A DNA stretch of 64,000 nt from Polaromonas jejuensis NBRC 106434 (GCF_001598235.1 NZ_BCYO01000009.1:1-64000), one strand, 5' to 3'; shown: positions 24,840 through 35,761, numbered from the stretch's first letter. Made by a program: numbers and translations. Notes: generated by a model from the sequence alone, not told the origin.

Positions 24840-27262
24840 TGGATGCTTCCTTTCCAGCGGCGCAGCAGCAAGGCATTCATCACCACGCTGAAGCTGCTAA
24901 AGGCCATGGCGGCGCCCGCTATCACCGGACTCAGCAGGCCCAAAGCCGCCAGCGGAATGCCGACCACGTTGTAGGCAAAGGCCCAGAACAGGTTTTGCCG
25001 AATCTTGGCGTAGCTGCGGCGCGAGATGTCGATGGCATCGGCCACCAGCGCCGGGTTGCCGCGCATCAGCGTGATGCCGGCCGCATGCATGGCGACATCG
25101 GTGCCGGTGGCCATGGCGATGCCCACATCGGCCGCCGCCAGCGCCGGCGCGTCGTTGATGCCGTCGCCCACCATGGCCACGCATCCCGCTTCACGCCTGA
25201 GCCCGTCAACGATGGCGGCCTTGTCTTCGGGCAGGACCTGGGCATGCACCCGGTCCATGCCCAGCTGTGCGGCCACCGCCTGGGCGCTGCCGTGGTTGTC
25301 GCCGGTGACCAGCGCTGTTTGAACGCCCAGCGCATGCAGGCGTGCAATGGCCGCTGCGGCGCTGCTTTTCAGCGTGTCGCCAAAGGCCAGCAGGCCCAGC
25401 AGCAGTGGCTTGTCGGTCTCGGTGACATCGGCCAGCCACGACACGGTGCGGCCCGCCGCCTCCAGCGCCTGCGCGCGCGCGGCAAAGTCGCCGAGTTCCA
25501 CCCCCAGCTCCTGCATGAAGCGCGGGCTGCCGAGCCGCAACTCGCGCCCCGCTACCTGCGCCGACATGCCGCGCCCGGCCACCGCGCGCAGCTGCGTGGC
25601 GGCCGGAATGCTGAGCCGGTCCTGGTTTGCCGCCTTGGTGACGGCTTTCGCCAGCGGGTGTTCGCTGCCGGCCTGAATCGCGGCGCTTTGTGCCAGCAAG
25701 GCCGCGCGCGTGATGCCGTTCGCCTCCAGCGCCACCAGCTCGGGATGGCCTTGCGTCAGCGTGCCGGTCTTGTCAAACGCCACCACTTTGAGCCTGTGCG
25801 CGACTTCCAGCGCCTCGGCGTCCTTGATCAAAATGCCGTGCCGCGCCGCCACGCCGGTGCCGGCCATGATGGCCGTGGGCGTGGCCAGGCCCAGCGCGCA
25901 GGGGCAGGCAATCACCAGCACGGCCACGGCATTGAGGATGGCGGCCTCCCAGTTACCGGTGCCCAGGCCCCAGCCCAGCAGCGTGATGAAAGCGATGCCC
26001 ATGACGACCGGCACAAACACGGCGCTGACCTGGTCCACCAGGCGCTGGATCGGCGCCTTTTTGGCCTGGGCCGACTCCACCAGCCGCACAATGCGCGCCA
26101 GCGTGGACTCTGCGCCCACTGCCGTCGTGCGCACCAGCAGCAGGCCCTCGGCATTGACCGCGCCGCCGGTGACGCGGTCGCCCACCTGCTTGTGCACCGG
26201 CAGGCTCTCGCCGGTGATCAGCGACTCATCGACCTGGCTGGCGCCTTCGGTGATCTCGCCGTCCACCGCAATGCGCTCGCCGGGCCGCACGACGATGAGG
26301 TCGCCCACCGCCAGCCGCGACACGGCGACTTCTTCGTCCATGCCCTGGCTGCGCCGGCGGGCCGTTTCGGGCCGCAGCGCGTTCAGCGCCCGGATCGCCG
26401 CGGTGGTCTGGCGCTTGGCGCGCGCCTCCATCCATTTGCCCAGCAGCACCAGCGTGATCACGACGGCCGAGGCCTCGAAATAAAGGTGGGGCATGCCGTG
26501 ATCGGCGTGCACCAGCAACTGGTAGACGCTGAGACCATAGGCGGCCGAGGTGCCCAGGGCGATCAGCAAATCCATGTTGCCGGTTTTGGCGCGCAGCGCC
26601 TTGAAGCCGGCGCGGTAAAAACGCGCGCCCAGCCAGAACTGCACCGGCGTGGCCAGCAGCCATTGCAGCCAGCCGTCCAGCATCCAGTCCCGGCCCACCA
26701 ACATGCCCAGCATGGGCAGCAGCAGCGGAGCCGACAGCGCCGCCGCCACCAGGATGGGCCAGATGGCGGCACCGGGCTTTTCGGTTGTCTGGGCCGCAGC
26801 GCTGGCGTCGTCCAGGGCGCGGGCCTGGTAGCCGGCTTTGTCCACCGCCGCCAGCAGCTGCGCCAAGGTGGCCGAGGCGCCTGCGATTTTCACCTCCGCC
26901 GTTTCGGTGGCGAGGTTGACCTCGGCCTGCAGCACGCCCGGCACCTGGCGCAGGGCTTTTTCCACCCGCCCCACGCAGGACGCGCAGCTCATGCCCTCAA
27001 TCGCTAGCCGCAAGGCCTGCTGGCCCACGGCGTAACCGGCTTTTTCGACGGCGGCCTTCAGGGTTTGCAGGCTGACCCCGGGCCCGGCCTTCACGCGGGC
27101 CTGCTCGGTCGCGAAATTCACGCTCGCCTCGGCCACGCCAGTGACCGCGCTGAGCGAACGTTCTACCCGCGCCACGCAGGAGGCGCAGGTCATGCCTTCC
27201 ACCGGAAACTGCCATTCGGCCAGGCCGGTGGCGGGTGTCTGCAGGCTGGCGGTGAGGTTCAT
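24836..27262 (-). CDS. copA: Cu(I)-exporting P1B-type ATPase
   Basis: Inner-membrane copper efflux ATPase of 808 residues. Two N-terminal HMA domains carry GMTCASC (Cys26, Cys29) and GMSCASC (Cys93, Cys96). The membrane metal site is CPC in [15 protein letters not shown], the phosphorylated Asp is in [10 protein letters not shown], and the hinge is [12 protein letters not shown]. All ATPase motifs are intact. Translation starts at ATG 27262 behind GGAG. Transcription begins at a CueR-type promoter at 27311-27341, and cueR follows as the second gene. Confidence 0.96.
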   Translation of the reverse strand: MNLTASLQTPATGLAEWQFPVEGMTCASCVARVERSLSAVTGVAEASVNFATEQARVKAGPGVSLQTLKAAVEKAGYAVGQQALRLAIEGMSCASCVGRVEKALRQVPGVLQAEVNLATETAEVKIAGASATLAQLLAAVDKAGYQARALDDASAAAQTTEKPGAAIWPILVAAALSAPLLLPMLGMLVGRDWMLDGWLQWLLATPVQFWLGARFYRAGFKALRAKTGNMDLLIALGTSAAYGLSVYQLLVHADHGMPHLYFEASAVVITLVLLGKWMEARAKRQTTAAIRALNALRPETARRRSQGMDEEVAVSRLAVGDLIVVRPGERIAVDGEITEGASQVDESLITGESLPVHKQVGDRVTGGAVNAEGLLLVRTTAVGAESTLARIVRLVESAQAKKAPIQRLVDQVSAVFVPVVMGIAFITLLGWGLGTGNWEAAILNAVAVLVIACPCALGLATPTAIMAGTGVAARHGILIKDAEALEVAHRLKVVAFDKTGTLTQGHPELVALEANGITRAALLAQSAAIQAGSEHPLAKAVTKAANQDRLSIPAATQLRAVAGRGMSAQVAGRELRLGSPRFMQELGVELGDFAARAQALEAAGRTVSWLADVTETDKPLLLGLLAFGDTLKSSAAAAIARLHALGVQTALVTGDNHGSAQAVAAQLGMDRVHAQVLPEDKAAIVDGLRREAGCVAMVGDGINDAPALAAADVGIAMATGTDVAMHAAGITLMRGNPALVADAIDISRRSYAKIRQNLFWAFAYNVVGIPLAALGLLSPVIAGAAMAFSSFSVVMNALLLRRWKGSIQ

Positions 27263-27310
27263 GTTCGAGCTCCGTGTCGGTCGGTGAAAGTTTGAAGGGG
27301 CATGGAACGA

Positions 27311-27341
27311 AGTCTGAACCTTACCATCGTGGCAGGGTCAA
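27311..27341 (-). promoter_or_regulatory. CueR-controlled promoter of copA-cueR
   Basis: On the minus strand TTGACC, a 19-bp spacer and CAGACT. The long spacer is the mark of MerR-type control, and the spacer holds the dyad CTGCC...GGTAAGGT. Confidence 0.85.
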
Positions 27342-27391
27342 GCCAGCGCCCACAATAGCCGATATGGCACAAGGGCATTGATGGCCGGCCG

Positions 27392-27422
27392 TTGACCTTG
27401 CCCCCGTGGCAAGCTTCAGACT
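27392..27422 (+). promoter_or_regulatory. CueR-controlled promoter of copZ
   Basis: TTGACC at 27392, a 19-bp spacer with the palindrome CTTGCC-N5-GGCAAG, and CAGACT at 27417. The -35 and -10 boxes are identical to those of copA on the other strand. Confidence 0.87.
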
Positions 27423-27465
27423 TCGGCCAGCAGACATCAACTTTCAACCGTTCAAGGAGCTATTT

Positions 27466-27654
27466 ATGGAATTCAACGTCCCCGCCATGAGCTGCGGCCA
27501 CTGCGTCAGCGCCGTCACCAACGCCGTGAAGCAAGCCGACCCCGACGCCCAGGTCAGCGTTGACCTGGACACGAAAAAAGTGACGGTGCAGACCACGCAA
27601 GACCGGGAGACTGTGGCTGCGGCGCTGGCTGAAGCGGGTTATCCGGTGCAGTGA
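27466..27654 (+). CDS. copZ: Copper chaperone CopZ (heavy-metal-associated domain protein)
   Basis: Cytosolic Cu(I) carrier of 62 residues consisting of one HMA domain with the metal motif MSCGHC near residues 7-12. The Gly-His in the CxxC loop is a normal CopZ/Atx1 variant. ATG 27466 is preceded by GGAG, whereas the longer frame crosses the promoter. It diverges from copA-cueR and has its own CueR promoter, so chaperone and exporter respond together to copper. Confidence 0.92.
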   Translation: MEFNVPAMSCGHCVSAVTNAVKQADPDAQVSVDLDTKKVTVQTTQDRETVAAALAEAGYPVQ

Positions 27655-27714
27655 AGGAAGTCTGGGTCTTCTTAAGCATTTTGTGGCCACAGCCCAGGCA
27701 CTGCGGGCGCAAGA

Positions 27715-27732
27715 AGCTATTAAATTTATAGC
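27715..27732. repeat. Family 2 palindrome, copy near 27.7 kb
   Basis: AGCTATTAAATTTATAGC, preceded by GGGCGCAAGA. It is one of three nearly identical 18-mers in intergenic DNA of this window. Confidence 0.65.
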
Positions 27733-27843
27733 AAAATTGAGCTTCAACGGCTGTTCTGGCTGAGCTTGTCGAAGGGGCTAAGCCTCGCTTGAGTTCGTCG
27801 CAGCGCCCTTTGCGACCAGGCCAGACCAGAAACGACCTCAATC

Positions 27844-27861
27844 AGCTATTGAATGAATAGC
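27844..27861. repeat. Family 2 palindrome, copy near 27.85 kb
   Basis: AGCTATTGAATGAATAGC, 112 bases from the previous copy in the same copZ-SDR gap. Confidence 0.65.
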
Positions 27862-27895
27862 AAGTAGCTGGTGAATGGCTGCGGCTGGAAGCGCC

Positions 27896-28600
27896 TTACA
27901 CAGACCGGGTGATTCCGCCATCGACCCGCAGGTTCTGCCCGGTGATGTAGCCCGCGCCTTCGGACGCCAGAAAGCCGATCACAGCCGCAATCTCCTGGGT
28001 TTTCCCGTATCGCTTCATGGGAATCCGGTCTCGGAATTCCTGCTTTTCCGGCAGGCTGTCAATAAATCCCGGCAGCACGTTGTTCATGCGAATGTTCTCT
28101 GCCGCGTATCTGTCTGCGAACAGCTTGGTGTAGGCGGCAAGTCCCGCCCGGAACACCGCGGAAGTCGGAAACACCGGGTCGGGCTCGAACGCCGCGAAGG
28201 TGGATATGTTGATGATCACACCGGATTTCTGTTTCTGCATGATGGGCGTGACCAGGCGGGCCGGGCGAACCACATTGAGAAAGTAGACCTCCAGCCCTCT
28301 GTGCCAATCCTCGTCGGAAATATCGAGTATCGGCGCCCTGGGCCCATGGCCTGCGCTGTTGACGAGCACATCGACACGACCCCAGGTGTCCATCACCAGA
28401 TCGACCAGTCGCTTGAGATCCTCATTCGACTGGTTGGAGCCCGTCACGCCGAGGCCGCCAAGCGCCTTCGCCAAAGCCTCGCCTTGGCCGGAGGAGGACA
28501 AAATGGCCACACGGAAGCCGTCGGCGGCCAGCTTGCGTGCGGCCCCGGCGCCCATGCCGCTTCCGCCGGCGGTGACGATGGCGACTTTTTCTGCTGTCAT
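27896..28600 (-). CDS. Short-chain dehydrogenase/reductase, substrate unknown
   Basis: Classical SDR of 234 residues. The cofactor motif is TAGGSGMGAGAA (a variant with Ala-Gly-Gly in place of the usual Gly-Ala-Ser), followed by NSAGHGPR, the Ser of INISTFAAF, and Tyr-Lys in AAYTKLFADRY. The C-terminal GYITGQNLRVDGGITRS is standard. I start at ATG 28600, supported by GGAGAG; a longer frame adds 51 residues without motifs. It faces the psd gene head to head. It belongs to the 3-oxoacyl-ACP-reductase-like group, but no partner gene hints at the substrate. Confidence 0.85.
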   Translation of the reverse strand: MTAEKVAIVTAGGSGMGAGAARKLAADGFRVAILSSSGQGEALAKALGGLGVTGSNQSNEDLKRLVDLVMDTWGRVDVLVNSAGHGPRAPILDISDEDWHRGLEVYFLNVVRPARLVTPIMQKQKSGVIINISTFAAFEPDPVFPTSAVFRAGLAAYTKLFADRYAAENIRMNNVLPGFIDSLPEKQEFRDRIPMKRYGKTQEIAAVIGFLASEGAGYITGQNLRVDGGITRSV

Positions 28601-28705
28601 AAGCTGCTCTCCTGCGTTGAAAACGAGGACTTTACTTGAGCAGGCCAGCCATGGGCGACCGCTTGACGCAGTCCCCCGGGCTGGAAAATGGGCGATGAAT
28701 GCCCC

Positions 28706-28736
28706 TTGGCCGTCTGGCCTGGCCCCCCGATAGAAT
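28706..28736 (+). promoter_or_regulatory. Candidate promoter of psd
   Basis: TTGGCC at 28706-28711 and GATAGA at 28729-28734, with 17 bases between them. It overlaps the gap between the divergent SDR and psd genes, 28 bases before the psd ATG. Confidence 0.4.
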
Positions 28737-28763
28737 GAACCTCCCCTTTTCACGCCCCTGCCT

Positions 28764-29618
28764 ATGACCGACCGTTTTGCCGTACTCCCTCAATACCTTA
28801 TTCCCAAGCAGGCGCTGACGGCGTTTGCAGGCTATGTAGCAGGGCGTGAGCGCGGCTGGGTCACCACTGAAATCATTCGGCGCTTTGTCGCCAGATACCA
28901 GGTGAACATGGATGAGGCGCTGAATTCCGACATCGCCGGCTACCCCACCTTCAACGATTTCTTCACGCGCGCGCTCAAGCCCGGCGCGCGGCCCCTGGCA
29001 CAGGCCGAGCTGGTTTGCCCGGTCGACGGCGCCATCAGCCAGTTTGGCACTATCGAGCAGGACCAGATTTTTCAGGCCAAGGGCCATAGCTACTCCACCA
29101 CGGCGCTGGTCGGCGGTGATGCGGCGCTGGCGGCGCAGTACCAGGATGGCAGCTTTGCCACGCTGTACCTGAGTCCCAAGGACTACCACCGCATCCACAT
29201 GCCCTGCGAGGGGCGGCTGAGCCGCATGATCCATGTGCCGGGCGAGCTGTTTTCCGTGAATCCGGTGACCGCGCGTGGCGTGCCCGGGCTGTTCGCGCGC
29301 AACGAGCGTGTGGTCTGCGTGTTTGAGTCCGCGCGCGGTCCGTTCGTGCTGATCCTGGTCGGCGCGACGATTGTCGGCAGCATGGCCACGGTGTGGCACG
29401 GCGTGGTGAATCCGCCGCGCGGCAAGGTGGTGCGCGAGTGGCATTACGGCGCGGGTACTGAGCCCGCCATCGTGCTGAAACAGGGCCAGGAGATGGGCCG
29501 CTTCCTGCTGGGCTCCACCGTCGTCATGCTGTTTCCCAAAGCGCCGCTGCGCTTCAATCCCGACTGGGCGCCGGGCCGCGGCGTGCGCCTGGGCGAGGCC
29601 ATGGCCAGCTACGGCTAG
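28764..29618 (+). CDS. psd: Phosphatidylserine decarboxylase proenzyme
   Basis: Membrane-associated pyruvoyl enzyme that makes phosphatidylethanolamine. The 284 residues include the processing motif LGST (in FLLGSTVVMLF), where cleavage before Ser yields the pyruvoyl group. Also present are the conserved PVDGAISQFG, YLSPKDYHRIHMPCEG (with the Asp-His pair) and HGVVNPPRG segments. Length and motif order match the proteobacterial type I proenzyme. It is monocistronic here, between a divergent SDR and a convergent DUF72 gene. Confidence 0.95.
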   Translation: MTDRFAVLPQYLIPKQALTAFAGYVAGRERGWVTTEIIRRFVARYQVNMDEALNSDIAGYPTFNDFFTRALKPGARPLAQAELVCPVDGAISQFGTIEQDQIFQAKGHSYSTTALVGGDAALAAQYQDGSFATLYLSPKDYHRIHMPCEGRLSRMIHVPGELFSVNPVTARGVPGLFARNERVVCVFESARGPFVLILVGATIVGSMATVWHGVVNPPRGKVVREWHYGAGTEPAIVLKQGQEMGRFLLGSTVVMLFPKAPLRFNPDWAPGRGVRLGEAMASYG

Positions 29619-29630
29619 GGGCCGGCCTTT

Positions 29631-30491
29631 TCAAGCGGCTGGCTCGAAGCCCAGCCGCGACAGCAGGGCCATCGCCGCCGCGGGCGCCTTCTCCTTGGCG
29701 CCGTTGATGAAATAGATGAACACATCGCGCGGGCCAGCAGGCTGCGGCTCGCTCAGGCTGGGCAGGTCATCGGGTGCGCCGCCGGCGGCCCAAATGCGGG
29801 CGCGCCCGGCCCAGGCGTCCAGTGCCGAATCCGCGTAGCCCGCGGCCAGGCCGGCCTCGCTCAGCATCAGCCGGGCATAGACAAAATCACCGGTCAGGTC
29901 GGCAAACGACGGAAATTTGTCGGCGTCGGTGAACACCGTGGCCACCTGGTAGCGGCGCGCCAGCGCCAGATAGTCCGGCGTCATGAAGCTCTCGTGGCGC
30001 ACGTCCACCACGTGACGCAGCGCCTGTCCGTCAGTCTGCCGCGGCAACAGCGCCAGAAAGGCTTCGAAGTCCGGCGCCTCAAACACCTTGCCGGGCATGA
30101 ACTGCCAGACGATGGGGCCGAGCTTGCGGCCCAGCTCGCTGATGCCGCTCTCGACAAAACGGGTGATGGAGTCGCCGGCATCGGCCAGCACCCGGCGGTT
30201 GGTCGCATAACGCGAGGCCTTGAGCGAAAAAACGAAATCGTCAGGCGTCTCGTCATGCCATTTTTTAAAGCTGGCGGGTTTGAGCGTGCCGTAATAGGTG
30301 CCGTTGACTTCAATGGCAGTCAGCCGGCGGCTGGCGTAGGAGAGTTCCCGGCTGTGCGGCAGGCCTTGCGGGAAGAAGTTGTTGCGCCAGGGTTCGTAGG
30401 TCCAGCCGCCCACGCCCACGCGGATGCGCCGGGCCGCCGGGGCTTGAACAGCGCCAGGCGCAGATTCCGGATGGCTGGAAGAAGGGGGCAT
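29631..30491 (-). CDS. DUF72 (YecE-like) family protein
   Basis: TIM-barrel protein of 286 residues of the DUF72 family. Family features are VGVGGWTYEPWRNNFFP near the N-terminus, EVNGTYYGTLKPASFKKWHDE, DFVFSLKASRYATNRR and VDVRHESFMTPDYL. The molecular function of the family is not established. It is convergent with psd, with only 12 bases between the stops, and is followed in the other direction by a separately transcribed peptidase. The first 20 residues are a low-complexity Pro/Ser/Ala stretch, so the true start could be a little further in. Confidence 0.88.
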   Translation of the reverse strand: MPPSSSHPESAPGAVQAPAARRIRVGVGGWTYEPWRNNFFPQGLPHSRELSYASRRLTAIEVNGTYYGTLKPASFKKWHDETPDDFVFSLKASRYATNRRVLADAGDSITRFVESGISELGRKLGPIVWQFMPGKVFEAPDFEAFLALLPRQTDGQALRHVVDVRHESFMTPDYLALARRYQVATVFTDADKFPSFADLTGDFVYARLMLSEAGLAAGYADSALDAWAGRARIWAAGGAPDDLPSLSEPQPAGPRDVFIYFINGAKEKAPAAAMALLSRLGFEPAA

Positions 30492-30683
30492 GGCGGATTT
30501 CGGGGCATTCGGTCAGCGCCCATCTTCGGCGCCGGCCAGCGCAAGCCCTGTAGGCCGAGGCCGCAAAAATCAAATACCTGGGTGATCGGCTGTGCGGCAT
30601 GCCGTGGCATGGTGCTGGCCGGAGGCGTAAAGTACGCCCTTGCGCAGCAACGTCGCTGACCTTCTCATTTTCGGAGTCCTTCA

Positions 30684-32159
<1,476 letters not shown>

Positions 32160-32183
32160 ATCTGCGTGCCCGGTCTCGCATTC

Positions 32184-32212
32184 AACCGCACCCTGTAAGG
32201 CGCGGTTTTTTT
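32184..32212 (+). terminator. Intrinsic terminator after the M20 peptidase
   Basis: AACCGC (32184-32189) pairs with GCGGTT (32202-32207), followed by an unbroken T run. It lies 25 bases past the stop. Confidence 0.75.
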
Positions 32213-32231
32213 CAAGCCAGGCGCCGGCAGC

Positions 32232-33146
32232 ATGCATTCCACGGTTTTAGCGCCCTTCACCACCCGCGACGGCGAAAACCTGGCGCTTTACGAGTGGCCG
32301 ATCGACGCCTGGGACAGTGAAATGGGCCAGGATGCACCGCCGCCCCGCGCGGTGGTGCTGATTGTTCACGGCCTGGGCGAGCATGCCAGCCGCTACGAGC
32401 ATGTGGCGAGCCGGCTGCTCGACTGGGGTTTTGCGGTGCGCGCCTATGACCAGCGCGGCCATGGGGAATCGGGGGGCGCGCGCGGCGTGCTGCCCAATGA
32501 CACCGCCCTGCTCGACGATCTGGCGGAGATCGTTGACGACACGCGGCTGCACCGCCGGCACCTGCCGCATGGGGCTGGCGGCGCAGACGGCTCACCCCTG
32601 CCCTTGATTCTGCTCGGGCACAGCCTGGGCGGCCTGGTGGTGAGCCGCTTTGTCGCGCTCAACATGCGCCCGGTCGACGGTCTGGTGATGTCGTCGTCGG
32701 CACTCGATGCCGGGCTCAACGGATTGCAGAAACTGTTGCTGGCCGTGATGCCGACACTGGCGCCCAATCTTTGCGTGGGCAATGGGCTGGATGCCCGCTA
32801 CCTTTCCCACGACCCCAAGGTCGTTCAACGCTATCTGGCCGACCGGCGGGTGCACAACAAAATTTCTGCGCGCCTGGGCAAGTTCATCGCCGACGCCGGC
32901 CCGGCCACGGTCGCGGCGGCGGCCCGCTGGCGCACGCCCACCCTGCTGATGTATGCCGGTGCCGACCGGCTCGTCAATCCCGCGGGCAGCCGTGCTTTTG
33001 CCGAAACTGCCGCCAGTTCGCCCGCCGTCAAACCGGGGATGGTAAGCACCAAATGCTTTGACGGCTTCTACCACGAGCTCTTCAACGAGGTCGACGCAGC
33101 CCCGGTGTTTGATGTGCTCAAAGCCTGGCTGGATGCCCGCTTTTGA
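32232..33146 (+). CDS. Alpha/beta hydrolase, lysophospholipase/monoacylglycerol lipase type
   Basis: Serine hydrolase of 304 residues. The oxyanion-region motif VHGLGEHASRYEH, the AYDQRGHGESGG segment and the nucleophile motif GHSLGG place it with the PldB/monoglyceride-lipase group. The later acidic residue is in MYAGADRLVNP and the catalytic His in DGFYHELFNE. It has no signal peptide, so it should act in the cytosol on lysolipids or monoglycerides. It starts just after a terminator and is followed by repeat DNA. Confidence 0.9.
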   Translation: MHSTVLAPFTTRDGENLALYEWPIDAWDSEMGQDAPPPRAVVLIVHGLGEHASRYEHVASRLLDWGFAVRAYDQRGHGESGGARGVLPNDTALLDDLAEIVDDTRLHRRHLPHGAGGADGSPLPLILLGHSLGGLVVSRFVALNMRPVDGLVMSSSALDAGLNGLQKLLLAVMPTLAPNLCVGNGLDARYLSHDPKVVQRYLADRRVHNKISARLGKFIADAGPATVAAAARWRTPTLLMYAGADRLVNPAGSRAFAETAASSPAVKPGMVSTKCFDGFYHELFNEVDAAPVFDVLKAWLDARF

Positions 33147-33149
33147 ATA

Positions 33150-33202
33150 AAAATGGTTGTAGTACAAGCAAATAGTGCATGAGCAGCTATTTAATTGATA
33201 GC
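33150..33202. repeat. Family 2 repeat, full-length intergenic copy
   Basis: Contains TGTAGTACAAGCAAATAG, then GCATGAGC and the palindrome AGCTATTTAATTGATAGC (33185-33202). Its reverse complement aligns with the chrA and 6090-6138 copies. Confidence 0.6.
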
Positions 33203-33289
33203 GACTGGTGAGGAATTTAATCTGGCGAGATTCAGCTTTCTTGCAATCGACCGCCCGGCATAACCATCAAGCCGCCTGAGCTGAAATGC

Positions 33290-34462
33290 TCAGCTGGCCA
33301 GTTCCAGCTCGGCGGCCATGGTGAACCAGCGGACACCCAACGCCATCGCATCGTCGTTGAAGTCGTAGCGCGGGTGATGCAAAGGCGCATCCGCGCCGTT
33401 GCCACGTCCCTGGCCCAGCCATAGGTAAGCGCCTGGCCGCGCATTCAGCATGAACGCAAAATCTTCGGAAGTGAACGCGGGACGGGCCGCAAGCTCTGCG
33501 CGCAAACCTGCGGCGGCTGCGGCCTGCAGGGCCAGCGCCGAGTGCGGGGCGCTGTTGACGGTGGCTGGGTAGTAGCGGGTGTATTTCACCTCGATATCGG
33601 TTCCGCTGGCCATCGCGATGCCCTGGGCAGTCTGCCTCAGCGCCGCTTCAATGCGGTCCTGAGTGCCGGGATCGAAGCTGCGCACCGTGCCCTTGATGCC
33701 CACGCTGGCGGGCAGTACGTTGTGGGAGGTGCCGCCCTCGATGCGCGTCACCGACAGGACGGCGGACTCACCGGGATCGATGCGGCGCGAGATGATGGTG
33801 TGCAGCTGTGTTACCAGGGTGCTCGCGGCCAGCACGGCATCGGCCGTGTGATGCGGCTGGGCCGCATGGCCGCCGCGCCCGGACACGTTGATGTCGAACC
33901 GGTCGGCCGCGGCCATGATGGCGCCGGGCCGGGTCTGCGCCGTGCCCAGCGGCAAGTCGGGCCAGTTGTGCAGGGCGTAGACCGCGTCGCACGGAAAGCG
34001 GTCGAACAGACCATCCTCGACCATGGCTTTCGCGCCACCACGGCCTTCCTCCGCAGGCTGAAAGATGAAGTGCACGGTGCCGTCGAAGCGCCGCGTGCGC
34101 GCCAGCTGTCTCGCGGCGCCCAGCAGCATGCTGGTGTGCCCGTCATGCCCGCAGCCATGATGGATGCCGGCCGTGGTGCTGGCATGCGCCAGCCCGCTTT
34201 GCTCGGTGACGGGCAGCGCGTCCATGTCGGCGCGCAGGCCCACGCTGCGTGAGCCGCTGCCATGGCGCAATACGCCCACCACGCCTGTTCCGCCTATGCC
34301 TTCGTGAACCTCCAGCCCGGACTCGCGCAAGGCGCCAGCCACGATGCTTGCCGTACGGTGTTCGTTGAAAGCCAGTTCTGGATGGGCGTGCAGGTCGTGC
34401 CGCAGCGCGATGAGTTCCGGCAGCAGGTCCTCGACGTCATCCGGTGCGTGGAAATGCTGCAT
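33290..34462 (-). CDS. M20D amidohydrolase (hippurate hydrolase/N-acyl amino acid type)
   Basis: Metal-dependent amidohydrolase of 390 residues. The dinuclear site is Cys-His-type (GIHHGCGHDGHTSML), with EEGRGGAKAM (Glu pair), ALHNWPDLPLG (His), and a final His in LHHPRYDFND. The dimerisation domain contains GRGGHAAQPHHTADA. Enzymes of this group release amino acids from N-acyl derivatives. It is the last gene of a three-gene minus-strand run (AraC-type regulator, HAD, this gene), and its start lies three bases past the HAD stop. Confidence 0.92.
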   Translation of the reverse strand: MQHFHAPDDVEDLLPELIALRHDLHAHPELAFNEHRTASIVAGALRESGLEVHEGIGGTGVVGVLRHGSGSRSVGLRADMDALPVTEQSGLAHASTTAGIHHGCGHDGHTSMLLGAARQLARTRRFDGTVHFIFQPAEEGRGGAKAMVEDGLFDRFPCDAVYALHNWPDLPLGTAQTRPGAIMAAADRFDINVSGRGGHAAQPHHTADAVLAASTLVTQLHTIISRRIDPGESAVLSVTRIEGGTSHNVLPASVGIKGTVRSFDPGTQDRIEAALRQTAQGIAMASGTDIEVKYTRYYPATVNSAPHSALALQAAAAAGLRAELAARPAFTSEDFAFMLNARPGAYLWLGQGRGNGADAPLHHPRYDFNDDAMALGVRWFTMAAELELAS

Positions 34463-34465
34463 GGC

Positions 34466-35164
34466 TCAGGCCGCGGCATCCACGGCGTCGGCCAGCTGGG
34501 CGAGGGTATGGAAGTGGAAATCGGGTGTCGTGATCTGCTTGACGGCCAGCGTGCCGCCAAAGCCGGGCTGGCCATGGCGCCGTTCGATCCAGCAGGTCGA
34601 AAGGCCCAGGCTTTTCGCCACGCCGATGTCGTGGTACTGGCTTTGCGCCACATGCAGGTTGTCGGCCTGGCTGAAGCCGCGCGTGCTCAGGAGGCCGCGT
34701 GCAAATGAGAAGAAACGCGGGTCCGGCTTTTCGCACCGGGCATCGTCGCACGTCACGCTGTCGTCGAAGGGCATGCCCAGCGTCCGCTCAAAATGGTTCA
34801 GGGCCCAGCGCTGCGCATTGGTCATCGCCACGAGCTTGAAGCGTTTGCGAAGGCGCTGCAGCGCCTGCACCGAATCGGCGAAAGCCGGCCATTGGGCGGC
34901 CGAGTCGCGCAGGCCCTTGGCCAGTTCCGGCGTATCGGGCAGGCCGACGGCGGCCGCCACCTCGCCCCACACGCGCACAAGGTCATCGGGAAAGGCGCCG
35001 CTGTGGTCGCTGGCGCGCGCGGCGCGGTATGCGGCAAGGAAATCGTCGTCGCTTACGGTGGCGTCAGGCACGGCATGGTGCAGATAGTCAAGCATGCCGC
35101 GTTCGAAGTCGATCAACGTGCCCACCACGTCGAACGTGAGGACCTTGAAATCTTGCAGGGACAT
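34466..35164 (-). CDS. HAD-superfamily hydrolase, haloacid dehalogenase type II-like (copy 1)
   Basis: Cytosolic HAD protein of 232 residues. The nucleophile motif TFDVVGTLIDFE (first Asp) replaces the usual FDxYGT, MTNAQRWALNHF supplies motif II, and DDARCEKPDPRFF the Lys. The later acidic motif is weak (VAQSQYHDIGVAKSLG). It is only distantly similar to the second HAD gene at 51999. ATG 35164 has GGAG upstream; the longer frame is not used. It lies between a short AraC-type regulator and an amidohydrolase, so it probably acts on a related small molecule. True dehalogenation is unproven. Confidence 0.78.
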   Translation of the reverse strand: MSLQDFKVLTFDVVGTLIDFERGMLDYLHHAVPDATVSDDDFLAAYRAARASDHSGAFPDDLVRVWGEVAAAVGLPDTPELAKGLRDSAAQWPAFADSVQALQRLRKRFKLVAMTNAQRWALNHFERTLGMPFDDSVTCDDARCEKPDPRFFSFARGLLSTRGFSQADNLHVAQSQYHDIGVAKSLGLSTCWIERRHGQPGFGGTLAVKQITTPDFHFHTLAQLADAVDAAA

Positions 35165-35202
35165 AGTGGTGAAACTCCTTGAAAAAAAAGAAACCGCCGG
35201 AC

Positions 35203-35574
35203 TTAGTGATTCCGCCGGTGCTGGGACTGGTACTGGCCCGGCGTCATGCTGCACAGGTGCTTGAAGCGGCGCGAAAGGTGGCTCTGGTCGCAAAAGCCGA
35301 CGGCGCTCGCGACGCTGGCCAGGGGCATGCCCTGGCGCAGCAAGGCCTGCGCATGGCGCACGCGCCGGCTGCAGATATAGCGGTGCGGTGACACCCCCAC
35401 GCGCTCGCGAAACACCGTGGCAAAGCGCCACACGCTCAGGCCGACCATGGCCGCCAGGCTTTCCAGTGGCAAGGGTTCACCCAAGTGCGTGTCGATGTGC
35501 GCCAGGACGCCGTCAAGCCTGCAGGCGGGGGGCGGTGTTTGGGGTATCTGGGGTATCCGGGAATGGGAAGGCAT
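35203..35574 (-). CDS. AraC-type DNA-binding protein lacking a sensor domain
   Basis: Protein of 123 residues that is essentially only the AraC/XylS DNA-binding domain. The first helix-turn-helix is ESLAAMVGLSVWRFATVFRE, and the second is VASAVGFCDQSHLSRRFKHL with the family's conserved closing segment. About 20 Pro-rich residues precede it and there is no ligand or dimer domain. It may be a SoxS-like stand-alone activator or the surviving end of a longer gene. It is 38 bases upstream of the HAD gene on the same strand and is the likely regulator of that operon. Confidence 0.82.
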   Translation of the reverse strand: MPSHSRIPQIPQTPPPACRLDGVLAHIDTHLGEPLPLESLAAMVGLSVWRFATVFRERVGVSPHRYICSRRVRHAQALLRQGMPLASVASAVGFCDQSHLSRRFKHLCSMTPGQYQSQHRRNH

Positions 35575-35761
35575 GTCGACAGCTTAGGCCGGCCACGCCG
35601 ACGATGGCACCGTAAGTGGCGCCCGGTGCGGCAGGCCATTGCGAATTGAGGCGCCTGGTGCGCAGATCGTGCCGGAATCGAAAGCGCGACAAGAGCGTCC
35701 AATCCCGCAAGGGAGTGCGCCGCTACGCTGGGCCGTCTTCCATTTTTTTGTTCACAAATCC

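Noticed and set aside
24839..27007. Open frame of 722 codons on the + strand opposite copA
   Set aside because: Shadow of the complete copA gene; no domain is visible.
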